A stretch of DNA of 64,000 nucleotides from Riptortus pedestris (Eukaryota > Arthropoda > Insecta > Hemiptera > Alydidae), in the NCBI GenBank assembly GCA_019009955.1, contig CM032230.1:121403001-121467000 (forward strand), given 5' to 3'. The first letter of the stretch is position 1. Every line of letters starts with the position of its first letter. The position numbers were made by a program, and so were the translations under genes. The notes beneath the pieces were generated by a model, which searched no databases, was not told the DNA's origin, and saw only the letters and a list, made by a program, of their open reading frames with translations. Shown in pieces: positions 1 to 10,935 of this stretch.

Positions 1-474
1 TCAAAAATAAAATACTCAATACATGGAAAGAAAGTCCGTCACGCAGGGGCTGCGTAAACTAAGCAAATTTCCCACGTGAAGTTTCACAATAGAGAAATCT
101 CCATACGAACAGTTACGGCAAAGGGCCGAACTAGCTTTTGGCGGGAAATTCAAATATCCGTTATCGGCCCAAATTTAATAAAAATGCAAATATCTCGGTT
201 AATATTCAAGATAGGGAATAAATGTATATAACAATATTTATAGTAACTTTAATTTGCAATAAGATTGATTCTGTACAATATTTCGATCCGACGTATAGTA
301 AAGGAGATATTTCGAATTTTCGAAAATCCTCCCCTCTAAACCCCCCTCCCACTGGTCCGATTTCAGCCGTTAACGAACTTGATCTTTCTTTTTACATAAA
401 ACGACTAAATATCGAGTTTGTTAACGATCAAACAAAAATTGCGACCGCTAGAGCGGTAACAGACAAATATATAC

Positions 475-522
<48 letters not shown>

Positions 523-1530
523 TTTTGAACGGACCTCATTTTCGTCATCTACTAGGTAGGATCGATGGACATTTGAAGAAAAATTTCGAAAATTCCGTCA
601 TGAGTACAACCTCAATAGCTGATTTCCCTTAAGGGAAATCTGCTAAAAACTGGCACAACTCATTTAACAAGGTGAGAGAAATTAAATATACTGTCGAAGT
701 ATGGTCTAGTGAACAGATGACATGACGAGAAGATGTTATACTAACACCGATTGGACATGCATTACTGTCACACTCATATTTCATCGAAGGAAAAACAACT
801 CCAATTTGTCAGACTTGCAATGTTCACATAACAGTCCAAACACATACTTACTGAATACCATCAATGTATTAACTTACAAATACTACACGACTTACATGAA
901 TTATTGACAAATGGTAGTCCATGTATTCACACAGTAGTTCAACATATTATGACTATTTTATACTATTTTATTTGCTTTTCATATCCACTCCTGTGGCACA
1001 TTTTATTTCGTTTTTACTTACAAATTCCAGTTTTTTAAAAAAAATATATTTGAACGCTTTTAGATGGAATTCTTGAATAATTCATTACTTTAATCAGTAT
1101 GAACAAGTATTTTATATTATTGATTTTTCCTTTTATCATATTTATTCCTTACTTTTTTTTTTAAATAATCAACTATTTATATATTTAAGGTCATATTTAT
1201 TAACTTAATATTTTCTATTTGTTGTTCATTTCTATTGTTTGGCTCCTACGGTTTTGTTTCATATTAAATTACAAATTAGTACATTTTGGCTCTAATGAGA
1301 TCTAATATTTTCCCTTAAAGTTATTATTCAATTTGTTTTCTTTATACTGTTATTGAGATGTTTTGTTATTTTTATTCATGTATTATATACTTATTATTGT
1401 GGTTTGTTTTTCCTTTTTGCAATTATTGTTAATGACATTGTTTATAGATGTTTATTTTTTTCTCTCTTTTGTTCTCTGAGCAATATCGCCAGGTAGAGAA
1501 TAATAAAAAAATAAATAAAATAAATAATTT
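1..1530 (+). mobile_element. 3-prime fragment of an RNase H-type non-LTR retrotransposon (Jockey/I-like), split by a HINE copy
   Basis: Bases 1-33 encode ILNTWKE and bases from about 652 encode WHNSFNKVREIKYTVEVW. Together they match the C-terminal helical stretch seen in the other LINE tails of this window. Downstream, with frameshifts, come IGHALLSHSYF and CQTCNVHITVQ, the cysteine/histidine motif (C-x2-C ... H ... C) that closes ORF2 of Jockey/I-type elements. The tail ends near 1530 in an A-rich TAAA-type run. The 5-prime part (endonuclease, reverse transcriptase, RNase H) is absent here. It is a dead copy with at least two frame breaks besides the HINE insertion. Confidence 0.7.
34..647 (+). 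mobile_element. HINE-like (Helentron/DINE-1-like) element, near-complete short form
   Basis: Reference copy of the dominant repeat. It begins GTCCGTCACGCAGGGGCTGC, carries a near match to GCAGATTTCCC, has a (TA)n tract at about 471-520, and ends with the palindrome GATTTCCCTTAAGGGAAATC followed by TGCTAAAA. The inverted pair GCAGATTTCCC / GGGAAATCTGC near the two ends, the 3-prime stem-loop, the lack of coding capacity and the central microsatellite are the layout known for non-autonomous Helentron relatives (HINE/DINE-1). No target duplication is visible. It interrupts the reading frame of a LINE (bases 1-33 and 648 onward). The repeat family is certain from copy number; the Helentron class is an inference from structure, and a foldback element is the alternative. 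Confidence 0.8.
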
Positions 1531-1719
1531 TGATATATTTGGCAGACCCGCCTAACAGCCGGTCCTTTCCACTTAAAGGCTTCGTATACTGGTGGATGAA
1601 TTGCATAAGTACCTGTCAAAATTAGTATTAGTGTAATAGTTTGGAAGAGAACCCCAAGTCCAGAATGGTAGATGGGACAGCATGGTTCATGCTTCACAAT
1701 AAGTCCCCAGCTAAAAAAA

Positions 1720-2343
1720 GTCCGTCACGAAGAGGCTGCGTAAACTAAGCAGATTTCCCACGTGAAATTTTACAATAGAGAAATCTGCCTAATAACAACT
1801 GAAGTAGTAATAAACCTCTAAACCTATTCACGAGGGATGAATAGTTACGGAAACGGCCGGCAGAGGTCTCGGCGGAAAGTCCGAACATGGCCGAATATTG
1901 CCAACCACATGACGAATACAAATGCAAATATCTCGGTTAATATTCAAGATAGGGAATAAATGTATATAAAAATATTTATAGTAAATTCAATTTGCAATAA
2001 GATTGATTCTATACAATTTTTCGATCCGACGTATAGTAACGGAGATATTTCGAATTTTCGAAAATCCTCCTCTCTAAACCCCCCCTCCCACTGGTCCGAT
2101 TTCAGCCGTTAACGAACTTGATCTTTCTTTTTACATAAAACGACCAAATATCGAGTTTGGTAACGATCAAACAAAAATTGCGACCGCTAGAGCGGTAACA
2201 GACAAATATATATACAGTTTTGAACGGACCTCATTTTCGTCATCTACTAGGTAGGATCGATGGACATTTGAAGAAAAATTTCGAAAATTCCGTCATGAGT
2301 ACAACCTCAATAGCTGATTTCCCTTAAGGGAAATCTGCTAAAA
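1720..2343 (+). mobile_element. HINE-like element, near-complete short form
   Basis: Starts GTCCGTCACG after an A run and ends TTAAGGGAAATCTGCTAAAA. Its 3-prime third is almost identical to the copy at 34-647, including the rarer CATCTACTAGG variant, so the two are close relatives. The microsatellite slot here is reduced to a few TA units. Confidence 0.85.
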
Positions 2344-3793
2344 GTAACAATTTGCCTCTAGACCTCTAGTTATGCTTTGCTGTGAAACTTATTGACTCGC
2401 CTGGCTTCTCTTAGAAAAGCAGAAGAGTCTTAAGACAGAATATTCTGTGCAGTGCAAGAGCAGCACAGATGATGGATGAGAATATGGATTTGCACGCCGA
2501 ATCTAATATTACCCATTTGCCCACTTGGGCTGCCCAAACGAATGTTCCTTGCTCACCAGGTGTAAACCAGAAATGCAGAACCAGATCAAAGCGGCTTGTC
2601 AACTTTAGGAGGACTTGCAGAGGCAAGAGGAGCAAACTTAGGTTGGGAGATCCAACCTGTTGACTGTAATGAATAGTTAAATGCGAAAGCACAGGCTCAA
2701 TCAAACAAGTACTCTTATGTCTGATACTAAATAAACACTTCTCAGAATTTAGTATTGACTGATTATTCAGATAAAAAAGAGAGACGTTACAAGTCTCTTA
2801 TAAAAAAGAGTTCTCTCAAGTATTCTTGGAAACCGCGGAAGGGAGGATTTCCCCCTCAACAAAATTGTTTTTCCAACATTAAATGATTTCGGAGAATTCT
2901 TTGATTTACGGTGTTAAATGAAAAAGTTTTATAGGCAATTCCGAACATCTGTGGCTTTTAGTTGAATCCGTATGCCGATCTCCCGGAATATAACAGCCAA
3001 CAGTTCTTGAGGAACATCCTGATTTATGCTAAAAACCATGAAAAGAGAGGAGTTAAAACCCACTAAGAGTTGTTAAAAAACCTGTTTAATAACAATTAGT
3101 AAAAAAAAAAAAAACTGCCAATTAATTTAGTGTAGTATTACAAAAATGAATTCTGCCCCAATTAATTTACGGGCTAGTTAATTTATCTCTTATTATCATG
3201 AGTTTTAGGAAATACAGCTTTGGCTAATTTCGTCAGTTCTTTTTGAATGCTTTACATTAAATTCAATTGGACCAAGTACGGCAGATGGATCTAGTATAAC
3301 AGATGGATTTTTGTACAGTTTATTTAAGTCAGTAGCTGCAAAGTCAATTGAAAGTTGGCACAGATCAAGGATAACTAGACTTCTTGAATTTTGATAAATT
3401 AGGTTAATTAATCAAACTTATTTAATTAAATGGCGACATCCGGTGATAGTAAACCCACATGGGAGTCAGATATTAAATGTATACGTGGGTTGAAAGCTGA
3501 CAGGTTCGTAGATCTTTATTAACGATTCAGTTTAATTAAAGTTCTGATGGGACAGGTGAGTATATTTTGAAAGCAAAGGAATATAATAAAAATATCCAAA
3601 ATCTATATAAATGAAACTCTTAGGTTTATCTGATTTTCTATTTAAATTCGGTGGCGATCAATTTTTTTCAAGTTTCTGACCATTCGGAGAACAATGGTAA
3701 TTTCTTTAAATTTGATAATCTTGTTTGTCTGTCTGTTTGTACGCCCGTTCGTTGCTCAACTTCTTAAAACCGGCTAGGATGGCGACTATGGAT
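2344..3793. other. No recognised gene; unassigned sequence
   Basis: The stretch 2411-2704 is less AT-rich than its surroundings and has short open frames on both strands, none with a motif I recognise. There is an A run near 3100-3114. No element ends were identified. Confidence 0.4.
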
Positions 3794-4441
3794 TTTTAGC
3801 AGATTTCCCTTAAGGGAAATCAGCTATTGAGGTCGTACTCATGACGCGAGTTTTGAAAAATTTCCTCAAATGTCCATCGATCCTACCCAGGAGATGACGA
3901 AAATGAGGTCCGTTCAAAATTATATATATATATATATATATTTATTTATTTATTTGCCTGTTAACGCTCTAGCGGTCGCAATTTTTGTTTGATCGTTACC
4001 AAACTTCATAGTTAAGCGTTTTACGTAAAAAGAGAGATCAAGTTCATTAATGGCTGAAATCGGACCAGGGGGAGGGGGGGTTTAGAGGGGGGATTTTTGA
4101 AAATTCAAAATATCTCCGTTATTATGCTTCGGATCGAAAAATTGTATATAATCAATCCTATTGCAAATTAAATTTACTGTAAATTTTATTCTGTACATTT
4201 ATTCTGTATCTTGAATATTAACCGAGATATTTGCATTTGTATGCATGTGTATGGTCGGCAGGAGTCGGCTATGTTCGGGACCCTCCGCCGAGAGCTAGTG
4301 CGGGCCGTTTCGGTAACTATTCGTCCCTCGTGAATAGGTTTAGAGATTCCCTACTACTACTGTTGTTATTAGGCGGATTTCTCTATTGTAAAACTTCACG
4401 TGGGAAATCTGCTTAGTTTACGCAGCCCCTGCGTGACAGAC
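3794..4441 (-). mobile_element. HINE-like element, near-complete short form, reverse orientation
   Basis: Begins TTTTTAGCAGATTTCCCTTA and ends GCAGCCCCTGCGTGACAGAC, the reverse complement of the family ends. A (TA)n tract lies at about 3919-3941. It is similar in length to the copies at 34 and 1720. Confidence 0.85.
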
Positions 4442-4539
4442 TTTTATAATTGTGAGTCAACTATCCGAAGTAGCAACATAGGCAAAATGAGAATTCGAAT
4501 TTTCAACTAGGAGGGGAGGGATTGTTTCGATGTGAAACC

Positions 4540-5010
4540 ACTTGTTAATATACTTTTTATCGAGAAAATGTAAAGAACATATTGTGTTTACACTTTCTCG
4601 ATTTTATTTTTAAAAAAAATGTCGGTACTAAAACGTTATTCACTTTTATAAATTTCGAAGTTCTGACTTCGAACACGCCAAAGACATCATTCGTTTTCTA
4701 CGAAAATGTCTAAATAGAATTGAAAAATGTTTTGCTTATGATTGAGGGGAGTGGATATTGCTAACATGCACTATTTTATACATTGCTTCCAAGCTCAGGA
4801 GTGGGGTTTAATTCAACGTTAATATCTTCTTATTCTTATAGATTTTATCAGACGTAAAGAACACACTGTGTTTAAAATGTATTTTCTGCCCCAATACAAT
4901 ACGTTGCTTAAGTGTATAAATTTAGAAATTCCGATTTCCAGCACCCGGTTACAAAATCTAATTTTTTAGTGTTCCTGAAGAATGTCTCAAATAGATTGTG
5001 AAATTATATA
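4540..5010. repeat. Diverged tandem duplication, period about 290 bp
   Basis: Two blocks, roughly 4560-4735 and 4850-5005, share an ordered series of words: GTAAAGAACA...TGTGTTTA, then TATAAATTT.GAA.TTC, then GAA.ATGTCT.AAATAGA. They look like two decayed units of one repeat. The identity was judged by eye and is modest. Confidence 0.45.
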
Positions 5011-5360
5011 TACACTCAACCGCAAATAAAACCGGACACTTAGATTTAGTCTTATAATTTTGTTAAATACTTAATATATATGTATATTAATCTTTTTCAT
5101 TAAAATAATTGGTTCAAACAAAATCTGCCAAAAGTGAATAATTTTTATTAATTATTTACACAAAAATACAAAATAAAAAGATAAATTAACACATTTTAAA
5201 AAAAAAAAATATTCTTCATTTTTATTAACCCTCCAAAGCCTAGAATTTTTTTCTGTTGAAATTTTTGATTATTTTGGCATTTTTAAGTTTATTGGAATAT
5301 AATATATACATTTATACCAAATACTGAAATTTAGTACTGATGGATTATGAGATAAGCCCT

Positions 5361-5384
5361 GTTGCCGTATGGCAACAGTAGGCT
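5361..5384. repeat. piggyBac subterminal palindrome, left side
   Basis: GTTGCCGTATGGCAAC followed by AGTAGGCT. The same block occurs inverted at 7372-7395 (AGCCTACT then GTTGCCATATGGCAAC). Subterminal inverted repeats are common in piggyBac elements and are likely transposase contacts. Confidence 0.65.
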
Positions 5385-5520
5385 CCTGAAGACAAAAAAC
5401 CTGTAAATATTGAAAATTGGAATTCCATAATAAAACACTTTAATATATACATTTAAATTTATTTACATATAATACAGACTAATGTAAATGCATATTCTAA
5501 AAAAATTACATATTTTTATA

Positions 5521-7556
5521 TTATTTTTTATGGTAGGCGGCAAAGTGAGGTATACAAAGTCCAACGTCACACTTTATGCATTTTGTTCTGATTATGGATT
5601 TGCATGAAGTAAACCCACATCGTCTTTTCTTCTCAATCGGTCCAACTAAGTGATCAAGCCTGTCATACTTTATTTCTTCGTTTTGACGACCTGGTTGAAC
5701 AAGGGAAAATCTGGATGCTGTCGGACCTGGGGTTCGCCTCTCTGTCTTGTATTTTATTAGGTAGGTCTGTGCTAATTCCCGTCGAAATTGTAATTTTGTC
5801 ATTTTTTTTCCTGATGCCTTACAAATGTTCCAAGCATTGTTGACGGCAGCGTCTAAAAGCCAAGTAAAAATAGGCCAATAATATTTTTTTCCCCTAATTG
5901 ATACCCTGAATGTGTTGATATCTTGGTTCATTCGGTCACATCCTCCCATAAACGTGTTATATTGCTGTATTATATGCGGTTGGGGACTTGAATAATTTTT
6001 TTATCCTGGTGGGAATATCTTCTTGCTGAACTTAGCGGTTCTATGCCATAACATGTTGACGCCATTGTCACGACACTGTTGTCCTTCCATCTTACAAGAA
6101 ATATCCCATCATTTTCTTCTATTATGTAGTCCATAGTTCCCCTCCGCTCTTTTAGCATTTCCTTTTTTGTTTTAAGGGGACAGCTTTTGGGAATTCTGTT
6201 ATCCCTAATTGTACCAGTGGCCCAATAACCCCTATCTTTGAGGTGTTTGAGCAAGTTGAATCCGGTGAACAAATTATCACAAAATATATGATAAGGTAAA
6301 TTTTGTAATGCCTGTGGTATGTCATCCAACATTCGTAATAGTGGTGCTGAAGCCTTGCCAAACAGTATTTCATAATCTGAATTAGGCCTAAGACTTTTTC
6401 CTTGGTACAATTCAAAATTTGCTAAGTAACCATTTGTTGTACTTAGTGCCCACGTCTTATAGCCAAACCTAATCGGTTTGTTCCTTATGCATTGCTTACA
6501 TGGGTGTTTGCCAAAATATTCAATCATACTCTCATCATAGCTTAACTGTTGAGTAGGTACGAAATGTTTTAAGAAATTTTTCTGAAGCAAATTCATGAGG
6601 GGTCGCAATTTGCAAAACTTATCTGTCATGTCCAAACATGTGTTATCTACAAAATGCAAAAAATTCATTATATTGATGAATCTATCTCGTCTCATTGCGT
6701 CAGAAACCATGCCATTATGCATATCATTTACAGAATCCCAATAAAACCGTTTTCCTGGCAATACGCAATAGCCTGACAAAATAAGGATGGCCAAAAAACA
6801 TTTTATTTCTTCAATAGAAATTTGTGGGTCCAGAAATCCTCCATATTGTGCATATCGCCGTGATTCTATTGAAATTAGTTCCAATAGCTCAACATCAAAA
6901 AACAACTCAAATAATTGCATGGGAGTCATATCTTTATATGAATCATAATTGAAATTCCTATATAGAAAATCATTTTGTGAGGGCACTATGTCACCTCTAA
7001 TCCATGAAGTTCTCCGGTTTTTCTTCAGTTCATCACAGCTATCAGTAATATATTTTTTGCACCTTACCTCTACTTGGGCTGAGAGCTGACGCCTGTTCAA
7101 ATTGTTAACAAGGCCTCCATCATCTTCATCAGCTGAATCCTCATCCGTTAGAACCCCAGGATCAGGTGGTGCTATGAAGAGTTTCACTTCTTCATCTGTG
7201 TCTGAGAAACTCCCAGATTCTAAAATGTCTAATGCCTCCTTCACAGTACAGTCTGTTAAGATCACTTTGTTACTGAAAAATCAATAAAAAAAAATCAACA
7301 GAAGAAAAATAAATAAAACTCTTAAAAATTTTAAAAGTAAATAAAGACTGCTAAAAAAAAATATTGATGAAAGCCTACTGTTGCCATATGGCAACAGCAA
7401 CATATACATGAATACTATACGTACATAGAAACTGATATAGATCTAAAACAAATTTATTCACTTTCTAAAAACATCTCACTAACAACTATTTATAAAACTG
7501 CACTTAGAAAATGATTAATTATATATATGATGTACTTACAAGATTGAAGAGTCCAT
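5521..7556 (-). pseudogene. piggyBac transposase, one intron and one frameshift
   Basis: Cut-and-paste transposase of the piggyBac (DDE_Tnp_1_7) family, acting in the nucleus on the TTAA-flanked ends of its own element. The start is inferred: ATG at 7556 in a 17-nt exon 1 (7540-7556), donor GTAAGT at 7534-7539, acceptor CAG at 7273-7275. Joining these reads MDSSIFNKVILTD in frame with the long exon, which otherwise lacks an ATG at its beginning. Family landmarks in order: acidic N-terminus, YDESMIEYFG (first Asp about residue 252), IFCDNLFTGFNLL (second Asp about 338), VRWKDNSVV (third Asp about 403), then MGGCDRMNQ and a C-terminal Cys/His zinc-binding region (CGFTSC ... CIKCDVGLC ... H). 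A one-base loss near 5979 shifts the frame just before IIQQYNTFMGG, so the C-terminal 140 or so residues are out of phase. Apart from this the gene looks intact, suggesting fairly recent activity. Confidence 0.88.
7273..7539 (-). other. Predicted intron of the piggyBac transposase gene
   Basis: On the minus strand a GTAAGT donor and a pyrimidine-rich TTTTTCAG acceptor bound 267 bp, and removing it keeps the reading frame. It contains the palindrome GTTGCCATATGGCAAC at 7380-7395, so it may also hold transposase-binding sequence. Inferred from sequence only. Confidence 0.6.
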
Positions 7557-7773
7557 ATCTGTCCTGATTTTCAATGAAGTGTTAAATAAACTTAAGTACC
7601 ACCTCCAAATCAGCAGCTAATCTCTTCAGCTATGAACACTGTGAAGTAGAATGCTAGACTGAGGAACTGATGAGGGTTCGGGCCTTCCCAGACCTGTCCA
7701 AGCCTGTCAGGATGCCTGTCAAAACATGACTCCATGCGTTGCCAAGTGGCAACTGTAGGACTTGGAGGGTTAC

Positions 7774-7837
7774 AGTGAATGGTAGGCTTCGGTACCCCAA
7801 GCGTTTCGGCAATGTAACGTAAGCTCCGGCCTTCCAT
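7774..7837 (-). pseudogene. Tc1-like transposase N-terminal helix-turn-helix fragment
   Basis: The minus strand encodes MEGRSLRYIAETLGVPKPT followed by IH. This matches the first DNA-binding helix-turn-helix of Tc1-type transposases, which in the family runs as G-R-S-L-x-x-I-A-x-x-L-G-V-x-x-x-T-V. The reading frame is cut directly after this motif by the right end of the piggyBac element. No catalytic DDE part was found on the other side. It is a remnant and non-functional. Confidence 0.65.
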
Positions 7838-8132
7838 CTAAGTTTGAAAGACCCATTATTCTGGACCGAAATAAAAATAAAACATTAACTAAAGAAAATG
7901 CTTGGTTAATAATTAAAGATGTTTAAATGTACGAAAAACTACTTACAGTTTAGAATAGATCAACTTCATGACAAATAAATCTAATCTGAGTTTTATCTAA
8001 TTTGAAGGGATTAGTTCAATGGACTTAGACTCTAAATTCTCTGTAATAACTAGAATACCCACATAAAGAAAATTGCTGAAAATTAGCTTTTAATACGACA
8101 AAAATGAAGTGTCCGGTTTTTTTTGCGGTGTA

Positions 8133-8475
8133 TATTAATCTTTACCAAACTCGATATATAAGCGTTTTATGTAAAACTAAAGGTCAAGTTCACTGACGGC
8201 TAAAGTAGGGCTGGGGAAGGAGGAGGGTTAAGAGGAAAGAATTTTATCTTGTTACAAACGTAATTGTCTATTAACACTGCTATATACAAATTTAATCTAT
8301 AATTAATATTAACCGAAATATTTCCTTTTAGTTTTTAGCCTTCAGTAAACCCCCACTCCTACTCATGTCATTAATAAGCTGTTACATCATTTCATTTCAA
8401 GGTTAAATACCAAACGTTGTTTCCCATTGAAATTTTACTTCGTGAGAAACAGGCAAATACATTTTGTGAAGACGT
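8133..8475 (-). mobile_element. HINE-like fragment, host of the Tc1-like insertion
   Basis: Directly right of the Tc1-like element the sequence continues with family words: TACCAAACTCGATATATAAG, GTTTTATGTAAAACTAAAGG, TCAAGTTCACTGACGGCTAA and a later CGTGAGAAACAGGCAAATAC. This is the internal half beyond the TA slot, in reverse orientation, without the terminal sequence. The Tc1-like element therefore appears to have landed in the TA tract of this copy. Confidence 0.65.
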
Positions 8476-10554
8476 CACCAACTACTAATTACTACTACTG
8501 ACTATTATATAAAACGTTATAGTTATAGAATGCATAGTTGTATTTATGCCTCGACAGTGTGCTAATTAGGTGGAAGAGGCAATGTAAATTTGGAGGTGAG
8601 AAGGAAATTATCAAAGGGAAAAAGCTCCTCTTTTGTCGATTAAATATTTTTTTTTAATATTCGTTTAGTGGGTGGTTTGTATAACATACATTCCCGTGTT
8701 GTAATTGATCGTGTCTGGTCTCCTTGCAGGTCCAAAGGAAACGCTCTTGCTCGAGAAGGGAAGATGAGTACGGTATTTGAACGTAAGCCTTGAGTATCGA
8801 TGCTAATATTGGAGTGATAGATTTTATCGTGCACATTGAGATTATAGGTTACTGGCGGAGTTTTCACATTTAATGTGATTGTTGTACTGTTCGCCATTTT
8901 TCTATTAATTCAATTTATCTTGAGTTTAAATAGTTGAGATGAGAGTCGATGAAGGAGGAATAATCAGAGAGATGGTTCTGTAAATACTTTTCTTAGAACT
9001 TCCTAGACAATCTCTTCGGAAGAAACTTGACTGTTGTTTAGAAAAGCAATTATTATACTTATCCATTAACGCCAACCGGAAAAAGAGGATAAAATACATT
9101 TTATCTTCAGCCCTGTTTCTTTACAAAGCTATATTTATTGAAATTAAGATAAACATTATCATTCACTATACTTTGTGACAATGTTTTACAACTTTTTCTT
9201 TAGGGAAGCGTTCGTTACTCCTGCCTATGAACTCGGTTTCAGAATGGCTGGGGAGGGGGGTTCCCAGAACTTTTTATCTTCTCCGTTTTAATTAGAGGTG
9301 TAGAAAACATTATTAAATAAATAATTAATATGATTAAACAATCATCTAAAGGAGAGAAAATAAGTCTTATAATTTTATATTATAATTTTAGAAACGTTTA
9401 CCTCGTATACGAATTTGTTCATTCAGAAAGACATTACGTTACTATTTATTTCATCGCTAGTTCCCTATGAATTGAAATGTATTTATTTACATAATATAAA
9501 AGAATACGTAAAATATTTCTATATAAAAAAAATCCTTTAGACATGAAGTTTTTAATTTTAATTTCAGAACATTTGTAATAGACTTAACGCATTCGGGCTG
9601 GGCGTTAAACAGTTTTACTCCTGGAAATTACTCCTGGAGACTACTGGGATACTTATAAATGCGAACAGTTCTTTTCAATGATGAAAGTTAATAAATCAAA
9701 ACATCGTACAAGGCTGACAATTTGGAAAATTCTCTTCGTCTTTGTATCAGTGGAATTAACCCAAACATCGATGGATTAGTTTCCCATTTTCAAGCTCAAG
9801 TGTCTCATTGATTTCGGTGTCGCTATTTAACAGTTGTTGTTTGTAATAATTCCAAATTATACGATTTAATTATAATGTTGTACCTATTTTTTACGTTTCA
9901 TTTTATTTTTTAAAAAAAGTATTATAATTACATTTTCAAATAATTTCATATCAGATACCTATCGTTACAAAAGTATGAACACTACTTTAAAATGGACTAC
10001 TTTCAAAAGCGGCCCCCGAAGTTATTTACACACTAATGATTGGCCAGCAACATGTAAAAGGTTGCCCATACCTGCCTTAAAAAGTGGACGACAGGAGTCT
10101 CTCGAATTTCTATGGTATATAACCCTTATTGATCTCTTCGACAAATTAAATATTAAAATATGATTTAATACTCCAAGCTTCAATGTCAATTTCTCTATAG
10201 AATCTGTCGTTAGTCCAAATTTTTCTAGAAAATGAAAGTCTCATAACACACTCTTCGTTGTCTCGTGGAGCTATAGTTTTATAATCATCCTTTATTATTT
10301 TTAATTAACACACACTATAAAAATTCATCTACTATTTTAAAAATTTGAAGAATAAAAGTTAATCAGGTTCGAACCGATCCCTCAAATAAAGATATCCATA
10401 TTAATCTTATTTATGGATAGTAATCTTAATTATTAAGTAACAAAAAATGTGTCTTCCTATCAAATGTAAACTCCTAGAGCTCGAGAAGATGGAACTACAG
10501 TATCCTTCATCTCCCCAGATGATCGGAAACGAGAGTTTAGAAAAGCTCATATTT
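8476..10554. other. No recognised gene; unassigned sequence
   Basis: A minus-strand open frame of 85 codons at 8640-8897 has no motif I recognise. A weak HINE-like patch (AACTCGGTTTCAG ... GGGGAGGGG) occurs near 9220-9300. The rest is AT-rich sequence without identified ends or coding signatures. Confidence 0.35.
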
Positions 10555-10935
10555 CTTAGATGGACAAGAACAAGAAAAAGCATGACAACAAACTGGGACA
10601 AATCAAAGAAATAACTGAGCGTTGGAATACTACAAGTAGAAAAATTAGAAAAGAGGAGGTGATTTTAGCCCATATCCAAACTTAACACAAAATTAAAACA
10701 GCTATTTATTGAAAGGCTCATTGGCACCAACCTGCGATTATTGTAATGCCCATCTTGCTGTCTCACGTCTTCTCCTTAATTGTAAAAAATACAATCTTCC
10801 AAGAAGAGCTTTAAACCTCAGGATTTTTGCATTTTTAACTGAAATTTGTTTGTTCCAAGAAATATAGATCCATCTACCGCTAATGACAATATTAGATGCG
10901 GTTTATTGTAATAAATAAAAAGTAAATAAATAACT
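10555..10935 (+). mobile_element. LINE 3-prime fragment, second subfamily
   Basis: Reading across frame breaks gives KLGQIKEITERW, RKEEVILA and then GSLAPTCDYCNAHLAVS with LLLNCKKYNLPRRALN. This is the same C-terminal C-x2-C-x4-H-type module as the other tails but of a distinct sequence type. It closes with an A-rich AATAAATAAAAAG-type tail. Dead copy. Confidence 0.6.

Larger units (their letters stand above)
5229..7769 (-). mobile_element. piggyBac transposon with TTAA target site
   Basis: The left end is TTAA (5225-5228) then CCCTCCAAAGCCTAG. The right end, reverse complemented, starts CCCTCCAAGTCCTACAG and is flanked by TTAC (7770-7773), a one-base change from TTAA. A CCC start and a TTAA duplication are standard for piggyBac, and the length of about 2.5 kb is typical. 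Subterminal palindromes of the form GTTGCCNNNNGGCAAC occur at 5361-5376, 7380-7395 and 7738-7753. The element carries one transposase gene on the minus strand and is inserted in a Tc1-like element. Confidence 0.9.
5013..8130 (-). mobile_element. Tc1-like transposon, interrupted by a piggyBac element
   Basis: The left end reads CACTCAACCGCAAATAAAAC followed by CGGACACTT; the right end, reverse complemented, reads CACCGCAAAAAAAACCGGAC followed by ACTT. These are inverted terminal repeats of Tc1 type, the right one about 4 bp shorter. TA dinucleotides flank both ends (5011-5012 and 8131-8132), the expected Tc1/mariner target duplication. Internal coding is limited to a helix-turn-helix fragment at about 7774-7837. 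Most of the body (5229-7769) is a later piggyBac insertion. Only about 215 bp of Tc1 sequence lies left of it, with no visible DDE domain, so the host copy was probably already deleted. Confidence 0.75.

Noticed and set aside
222..632. 136-codon open frame with an IYIYIY tract
   Set aside because: It lies entirely inside a HINE-like copy and is open because of the (TA)n slot; related copies do not keep the frame.
6152..6415. 87-codon minus-strand frame
   Set aside because: Overlaps the piggyBac transposase in another phase.
8640..8897. 85-codon minus-strand frame as a possible host gene
   Set aside because: No recognised motif, no splice or promoter context, and a second frame of similar length overlaps it; not supported.
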